Both the position numbers and the translations under genes were made by a program. Of a DNA stretch of 64,000 bases, positions 57,859 to 64,000 are shown piece by piece (position 1 is the stretch's first letter; each line of letters opens with the position of its first letter). This stretch comes from Phoronis australis (lineage: Eukaryota; Phoronida; Phoronidae), in contig NMRA01000091.1 in assembly GCA_002633005.1 (NCBI GenBank), positions 118,204 through 182,203 of the forward strand. Reading direction: 5' to 3'. The notes under the pieces were generated by a model that saw nothing but the letters and a program-made list of their open reading frames with translations, was not told the DNA's origin and did no database searches.

Positions 57859-57933
57859 CATGGGCGGCGCAGCATTGACTTTCGGAAGTGGGGGGCCATA
57901 GCCCCTCCCCCCCAGCCCCCTATGCTGCGCCGC
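57859..57933 (+). mobile_element. Family E short palindromic repeat, copy 3
   Basis: It starts CATGGGCGGCGCAGCA and ends CCCCTATGCTGCGCCGC, so the ends are inverted repeats. The centre GGGGGGCCATAGCCCC is also nearly self-complementary. It is only 75 bp long, and nine bases separate it from copy 4. Confidence 0.75.
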
Positions 57934-57942
57934 GTATGTGAC

Positions 57943-58012
57943 CATGGGCGGGGCAGCACTGAAATAAGTGGGGGCTATAGCCCCCCTCCCAGCCCCCTAT
58001 GGTGCGCCGCCC
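57943..58012 (+). mobile_element. Family E short palindromic repeat, copy 4
   Basis: A 70-bp copy in direct orientation after copy 3, with ends GGGCGGGGCA and TGCGCCGCCC and a perfectly palindromic centre GGGGGCTATAGCCCCC. Confidence 0.75.
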
Positions 58013-58093
58013 TTGTCATATGTGGTGATAGGCCTGAATCTGACCGGAGCGAGATAATACGTTAGAGTTAGCTTACGAAGTAAATTATCTGCC

Positions 58094-58333
58094 ATGTCAT
58101 CGGCTGTATTTCAGTCTGATTCGGTGTCGTGTGTTCATTTTGTCGACGGGCCCTACAGACACCAAATCCGCGTAACTGAAATCCCCAGACCCGTGCCCCT
58201 TAACTCCACAAACAAGTGCCGATGTTCCATACACAATCTCCAGCCCCAAGTCGGTGTCGTTCACCTGGACAGTTTCGTACCAGGTCTAGCTTCTTTAATC
58301 ACCGAGAGGGTTGAATTTCCATTTCTCGACTGA
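58094..58333 (+). CDS. Weak coding-like frame, product unknown
   Basis: A 79-codon frame (HQIRVTEIPRPVPLNSTNKC, VVHLDSFVPGLASLITERVE) ending just before a family F repeat. No domain is recognised, and there is no splice or promoter support. Confidence 0.15.
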   Translation: MSSAVFQSDSVSCVHFVDGPYRHQIRVTEIPRPVPLNSTNKCRCSIHNLQPQVGVVHLDSFVPGLASLITERVEFPFLD

Positions 58334-58347
58334 TTTGCGAGCATTAC

Positions 58348-58640
58348 GGCGAAAAAGTGTTTTTTTAGATCAGCTCCCAGACGACCTCCGCAGTCTCTGG
58401 AGCAGCTAAACCGCCCTCTTTAAGCAGCCGATGAGTATTTTAAGCATGTTTAACTGATTAAGTCATCCGCCTGGATTTCAGCGAATGACTAGCAGCCAAC
58501 AGCTAGAATTGACGATTGGTTAATGAAATCACGTAACACAACGCATTTTGAATGTTTGATAGCTCTAGTTAAAACTAACAATTTCAAGGAGTCTTTCCAA
58601 CATTAATCCCGAAAACGCGTTTTCTGTCTTGAAACCTATT
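58348..58640 (-). repeat. Family F repeat, copy 5
   Basis: The most diverged copy. On the minus strand it has TTTCAAGACAGAAAACGCG, GTTTTAACTAGAGCTATCAA and TAGCTGCTCCAGAGACTGCG, ending GAGCTGATCT and CACTTTTTCGCC. It lies 1.4 kb from copy 4 in the same orientation. Confidence 0.65.
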
Positions 58641-59448
58641 ATGCACCTGCGAAACAGGATAGGCTGTAAGTTCAAAGCAACACTGAATTTACAAATTAGG
58701 ACTGATTTTTGTTTTAAACAGGATTGAGTTAAATATCATTGAATTTACACTATAGTTTTTTGGCCAGTATGTTTAAGTTTGGTCTACACGCCACCTCTTG
58801 GCCACATCACCATACAGTCATTGTAACTGCTACTTTGAGACAACCATTCGAGAATGTGTCTAAGATTAAATTTTATGGAATTATGCTGATTGGCAGTTAG
58901 GAATATCCTCACTTGCGAATGAAGAAACTGGTCTGATTAATCAGTAGTGTAAGATAAACGATGAAATGAGAAGTAAAGAACTGTTATCTCTGTGATGATG
59001 TTCAAACATGAGGTCATGATGTTTTAGTTCCAACAAGACTGCACCCATTCTATCCATGTGTGTTTGTTATTTATTTCATTATTTTTCGTACTGTGGCATA
59101 GAACTACCTTAAAATATTTTTCTATCGATCTCTCGTTTGACCTCTCACTCATAGTTTAGAATTGTGACACTGTTTTCCTAAAATATTATTCGCTTTTAAT
59201 GTTCTTTTATTTTACTGATTCACGTATACAATTAGTTATTACTACGTTTGAAACACATGGCATTTACCGAGACGTCGAACCTCCAATTTGATCGCTTAGT
59301 TTTTTCCTGTCAATTATTCTAGCTTCCCTCGACATTTTATCTTTACGGTTTGGCAGAAAAAGTTTCATGGAACGCCCAGGCTGACCACGTTTGTTTGTCG
59401 CGACGAATTAGGTTCTGCTACTACTTCAATATGGTCGCCAGGACAACT
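58641..59448. other. Stretch without recognised genes
   Basis: AT-rich sequence with no assignable frame or repeat. Confidence 0.4.
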
Positions 59449-59604
59449 CCAGGGCTGAGTTGCATAAAGCTTTAAAAGTTATCCGCTGGATAAGTTTGAA
59501 TGTGATGACGTCAGGTGCATTGTTCAACAATAACAACGTGACGCGTGATAATGCGACGTCATTATTGCTAGACGGCGTATAACTTTTGTGCAACTGGGCC
59601 CAGG
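59449..59604. mobile_element. Foldback miniature element, about 156 bp
   Basis: The ends GGGCTGAGTTGCATAAA and (complement) GGGCCCAGTTGCACAAA continue to AAAAGTTATCCGC and AAGTTATACGC. The interior is also inverted: GATGACGTC and GACGTCAT bracket GCATTGTT and ATAATGC. The whole segment can fold into one long stem. No TSD was found. Confidence 0.65.
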
Positions 59605-59977
59605 TGTTTTGTTACCTGTTTCAATCAAAGTACAGTTTATGAACACGGTGAGACACGGTGGTTTTAAACAGATTCTTGGCCTTAAGAAGTGCTCTTACTC
59701 TGTTTCTACAATTTATGCCATTTCGCTTTGTTATCAGAGGAAATTGTACACTAGAATGTAAAAAACGTTAAATTTTGTGAGCGTGGAGCAAAGATGCTGA
59801 TGCTATTAGCTTAAACATTTGCATGGAGGGCTCCAATCTTTAACTGAGTGACATCTGCCAAGACACAGATACATCGTACATGTACTGTGGGATTGGACGA
59901 TCGAAATCTTTTGGTTCATGGATAGTTAATTAATGTAGAAGTATTGCCAGTCATTTTAATCCAAAATGGCAAGTTAT

Positions 59978-60388
59978 GAACAGCTTAATTATTATTTTAA
60001 ATGACTTATTTTTATTGAACTGTCGTAAGCAAAAATTCGTTTTCGAGCCTCATAAGAGGGGCACCTATCAGGTGGGTTGCCTAGGTTAATATAGGTGCCC
60101 CAATTTTGAATCTCGAAATGGATTTCTTGCCTATGTCATTTAACCGTATAGCCTCGAAATTAGGCGCATGCGAGGATGCATAAGTTCCGCAATTAGGCGC
60201 CCGCAACAAAAGCTCGTTAGATAGTATTCTCGTAGCCCTGCGCCTATATCCGGAGCATCATAATCAACGCAATTTCTACTCAAATGTCGCTCATATAAGC
60301 GCATGCACTTACATGTAAGTCCCGCAATTAGGCACACTGCGGGGCTGTGCGGTAATAAGAATAAGTCATTTAAAATGATGAGCTGTTG
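59978..60388. mobile_element. TIR element with internal CAATTAGGC repeats
   Basis: ATTTTAAATGACTTATTTTT at the left and its near-complement AAGTCATTTAAAAT at the right, each joined to an outer AACAGCT, form inverted ends about 370 bases apart. Inside are a hairpin with GGGGCACCTAT and ATAGGTGCCCC stems (60058-60101) and three copies of GMAATTAGGC (60156, 60189, 60334). It has no coding capacity and the TSD is unclear. Confidence 0.6.
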
Positions 60389-62456
60389 TGTGGTATCGTT
60401 GAAGAAAGCTTTATAGGAGGCAAATATAATTTAGAAAATTCAAATTGTAGTTAACTGCACATAATCGAACATTGTCTTAGGAAGTCTCTTTTTAGTTTCT
60501 TTAACATGTTAAGGTGCAATAAACCAGGGCCTTCTGTCAAAAACATCTTTCGTTGATTTCGCGGCTACGTTTCTTTATGAAAGCGGTCTCACCTGGTTCT
60601 TTACTCAGACCAGAAATGATTTATACGTGTACATGTGAGCTTCACAACCATTGTCACATTCGATATTGCCTTAGATCACGTGCGTTGTTTTTCACAGCGG
60701 TCTAGTTTCAGACTAGCCGGAGCGTCAAGGGAATTCCAGGCGTTTTAGTGGCGTCAATTTATGTAAATTCAAACGAAGTACATGAACGCCATTAGATTGA
60801 TTTGGAAGAGCGAACTTGTGTATAAAATTGTGAAGAAAACTGGTTTTGACGGCTAATATGGTTCATTGGTTACAGTTTTTGAAACCAGCAATGTTTTATC
60901 TGCTTGTAATGCTTCAAAAATGGAAATTTAATTATGCACAACGGCAAGAAATGAATATAATTTGACGTAAAATTCAGCGAAGGTGAATGGAAACATGACG
61001 TCACGATTTTCGATTCGGAGGAAATGTTTTGTTCACGGTCGCCATTGAATTGAGAACGTGATGTTATGACATTTCATATGGTTTCATTTTTTCAATTTGT
61101 TTTCAAAAATGAAAAACATATTTTTCCTTTCCTTGAACTGGTTTCAGATGAAACTCGTATAGTAAAATTTGTTCACTTTTACGATGACCGAGTAGCACGC
61201 CTTGCATGTAAACAACAACCCCCTCGTGCAATATTGAATACCAATATGTTTACATTAAAGCAAATCAATGAAATACTAAATACAGTAAAGTACTAAGACA
61301 AATACGGACAGTTGTGCACGTTTTGTATTGATGTGCACGCAAATTGTCTTTAGAGCACATTCTTTACTTTTGCGTTAGGTCTCCAAGATGGCAAGTAGCA
61401 CCATATGTTAATAAAAAACAACGAGGGATTTAAACCGCTTGACATGTTCCGACGTTTATTAAACAGTGGCCACCTTGTAATGATACCCAGTCACAGTCAA
61501 TTACAGGTGAGCAACAATAGACTTGACTAACAATGACAACCTGTGGTGTGCCAACAAAAGATGGCCTGAGAATTGACCCTACCTAAACGTCGTGCCAAAT
61601 AGACTTTTTGAAATGATACTGTTACGTCACTTACTTTCTGTAACACACTGTTTCCACAGTTTACACTAGTGTCACCTGTTGGTAATTTGGAGGCTAGTAA
61701 TTCGTTAGCGTTACCACGAAGTCCAACCTTGCTCAGGGCATTAGTCTTGTTCTGAATGCAATCAAAGGACCTGGACACAACAGACAGGTATCGTCTACGT
61801 GTACGTAGCTCAAGTCGTTCATTGAGCTGTGAATCTGAAATCCTCCCTATGCCATGGTTTCTTACATTGTTTTTTCAGCCCGTCTATTGCGAAAACAAAA
61901 AAGAACGTGTCCCGAAGGCCCCGTATGGCATTGTGATGATATAAACAATTTTGGTAGATATTACATAGTGTCTTTTCAAATGCAATAAAAACTGCGAACT
62001 GAGTTGCACTCCTGTCCTAGCGCAACAATCTGCCTCAAAGTGAATGTATGTTCAGCTTAAGAATTTCTGTTGGTATAACACCAGTGTGCTCACGGCGCCG
62101 TTTGAGATTCTGTTCAGAATGATTCTGCTGAATCAGTTGTTGTTCTGTGATAATCGAGTTGCTTACGTTACAATTCTTAGGTAAGCTAACGATGTCGAGG
62201 CCTTTCTTGAAGTCCTCGGGTATACGTTAACTTTTCCTCACCTGGACTCCGTTCTGTAGACGCAAGGTATTCCCGAGAAAAGTTGTATGATCACTTGGTT
62301 CGCTTGATACGTATGGAAATATCTCGCAAACTCTCGTGTGATATTGCGTTCTCACGAGTTTCTTGCGTCTACGGAACGCAGCTTTGGTTAGCTCACTCAA
62401 GATAATAAGGTGCAAATAAAATAACAAAACTATCTAGAATACGTTTCCTGATCATT
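60389..62456. other. Stretch without recognised genes
   Basis: CCAAGATGGC at about 61383 resembles a YY1 site, but no adjoining exon is recognisable. Confidence 0.4.
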
Positions 62457-62767
62457 CCCGGGCAAACGTTCAGACCTCAGCTTCGAGGGGAAATTTGAAG
62501 CTACAAAAATATCCGAAGTGTTCCGAATGCAATGCAGCCTACGCCGAGGCATTTGTAACATCTCGAGTATTTTCGTACCCTCAAATTTTCCCTCGGAAGT
62601 GAACGTAACGTGCGCATGTGCGAACTCTCACATGACAATATGTTCACGTCCGAGGGAAAATTGAGGGTACGAAAATATCGGATGACGTGGAGGATGACCT
62701 CATAGAGCCTTCGGAACACCTTGGATATTTCCGTAGCCTCGAAGGGAGAGGCTAAAAAACACCCGGG
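62457..62767. mobile_element. Two-level foldback element
   Basis: Outer arms start at CCCGGG on each side and include CTTCGAGGGGAA, then ATATCCGAAGTGTTCCGAA, opposite the complement ATATCCAAGGTGTTCCGAA. A second, separate hairpin sits inside (62566-62606 with 62641-62680), with arms containing TTTTCGTACCCTCAAATTTT and TCCCTCGGA. The short loop holds TGCGCATGTGCG. It has no coding capacity. Frames of 72 codons across it are accidental. Confidence 0.7.
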
Positions 62768-63133
62768 GTGTCACGGAAGCTCATAGAGGTGCTGTCGTTG
62801 CCGAACGGCATCAACATGGAATTAAAAGTAATATGCAATCATACTGAGATCGAACACCATTATGTGCCTTTGTTAGCTGAGCCAGCCTTCGCTGTTAAGT
62901 TACTCTACTTTACAATGAATTGGACTATTCCTTGCTACCAACTAGCCAACTGCTACAGCCTACGTTTGGGACACCCTATTTCTGACTATCGGCTCTTTTA
63001 CAGTCAATTCCTGTCTGAGGGTGTTCGCATTATCTTCAAATATGTTAAAGCACTTTCGTTTTTTCTCAGTCTCTTAAGTCAGACCGTTAGACGATGTGTT
63101 GCTTTGTCGTTTCAAAGGATATCGGCGGATTGA
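62768..63133 (+). CDS. 121-codon frame of uncertain status
   Basis: The frame (MSRKLIEVLSLPNGINMELK onward) begins at the edge of the foldback element. It includes a Phe/Leu-rich stretch (IIFKYVKALSFFLSLLSQT) that could be a membrane segment. No homologous family is recognised, and no splice or promoter evidence was found. Confidence 0.15.
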   Translation: MSRKLIEVLSLPNGINMELKVICNHTEIEHHYVPLLAEPAFAVKLLYFTMNWTIPCYQLANCYSLRLGHPISDYRLFYSQFLSEGVRIIFKYVKALSFFLSLLSQTVRRCVALSFQRISAD

Positions 63134-63894
63134 GAGGGCCCTGAGGCCCGGGGCGTGCTTCCTACGGACATGACAGAAATAAACGTCCCGGCATGCCTTT
63201 TTGATACATGTAACTCATGTGGACATTTTCTCGAAAGTTGTGACTGTCCCCTTACAACTTCTAGGTCCGTCAGTTATATACACGTTCCTTCACACTCGTC
63301 AGAAAACACGTCTGAGAAACTGAATGTGTGTTCCACACTATGTGAACACGTTTCCTTGAGCTCCAATCAGGTGATAAACGTGACCGTTGAAGTATAACTC
63401 CCGGACGAACTTAGCGCATATGTTAGTTTCGCTACCACTGAGCAATTAAAAGGTTTTAATGCGTTGAGACACTGAAACAATATTGCGAAATACCCCTAGG
63501 AATCTGTTGCTATTTTACTGAAGTTGAGATGGATAGTGTTTTCCCGTGTCCTTGTTTGTAGCATTTTAGTTCCAGCATCATAATGAACATAAGTGAAGGC
63601 GTGAATGAGTATCACGGTGGGAAGGGTGTCTGACAATAGGCAGAGGTACTTCGTAAACCATTAGAGCATAGATACATAGATTAATTCTTATTAGCACAAT
63701 CAAGCAAAAACGCTGTACCTTGACAGTTTCGGCTACTCACAGCAACCATCTTCGGAAGCTATTGGACACTAGGTGGCGTGGTGAGGACACTGTTCCAAAT
63801 GTTAGATGATTTATACANTCTCTGTTCGTACCTGAGCCACTTTTGTTACTCAAATAGACTCTATAATCCGTCTAGATCTCAAGTTATTTTCTGG
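63134..63894. other. Stretch without recognised genes
   Basis: An 80-codon Ser/Cys-rich frame (63155-63397) has no recognisable domain. A single N is at 63818. Confidence 0.4.
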
Positions 63895-63988
63895 GTGTCC
63901 CTTCAAGTTGAGTGTCCCTTCATGTTGGGTGCCCCTTCATGTTGGGTGCCTTTTCATGTTGGCCGGTGCCTCTTCATGTTGGGTGCCC
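63895..63988 (+). repeat. 17-bp minisatellite, more than 5 copies
   Basis: Units of the form GTGCCCCTTCATGTTGG start at 63895, 63912, 63929, 63946 and, after a two-base insertion, about 63965. A partial unit follows. Units differ at one to three positions. The array may continue past the window edge. Confidence 0.9.
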
Positions 63989-64000
63989 CATGTATGGCAG

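Noticed and set aside
57742-58065. 107-codon plus-strand frame
   Set aside because: It runs through two palindromic family E elements; the Pro-rich stretch comes from their C runs.

Overview
This window looks like nuclear DNA from an animal, most likely a marine invertebrate. Base composition is moderate (about 40% G+C by eye). Stop codons fill all six frames: no open frame exceeds about 170 codons, and there are no operons or ribosome-binding sites. The repeats are metazoan in type: a decayed LINE, a TTAA-flanked THAP element, hAT-like miniature elements, foldback elements, tRNA-derived sequences, and the palindrome ACATGTAGGCCTACATGT. I cannot name the species or phylum from this sequence. 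The assembly has one long run of N (33300-33627) and single Ns at 540, 35583 and 63818.

No intact, recognisable host gene is present. The clearest content is a layered set of mobile elements, many with readable target-site duplications (TSDs). Family A has four copies starting CAGGGGCGGATCCAGG, all with 5-bp TSDs (247, 18614, 25529, 48313). Family B has two copies with CATGCGCGC ends and 5-bp TSDs (14804, 25867), plus a fragment nested in the first A copy. An 877-bp hAT-like element with an exact 8-bp TSD (27935-28811) sits inside an older foldback element (27914-28911). A Kolobok-like element with TTAA TSDs (20223-21499) has long inverted repeats that each carry the start of a THAP zinc-finger reading frame. 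A 3' LINE fragment lies on the minus strand (29793-31278). Family F, with five diverged copies clustered between 42.2 and 58.7 kb on both strands, joins an ORF-like half to a tRNA-like half and matches no family I know.

Layout: 0-13 kb is mostly unassigned, with one inverted-repeat element carrying a 38-bp minisatellite (8618-8859), two short tandem arrays and a CRE-like array (12241). At 13.7-17.1 kb are two stretches that read like old or fragmentary coding sequence (13757-14500 minus; 16450-17079 plus). At 18-32 kb is the densest mobile-element territory. At 33.6-40 kb are several unassigned coding-like frames. At 42-59 kb are the family F and G repeats. At 59.4-62.8 kb are three inverted-repeat elements of different design. 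The window ends inside a 17-bp minisatellite.

No genes can be shown to work together. The possible exons are reported with low confidence because they rest only on open frames and splice-like edges. Repeat relationships were found by reading, so identities are approximate and further diverged copies may have been missed.
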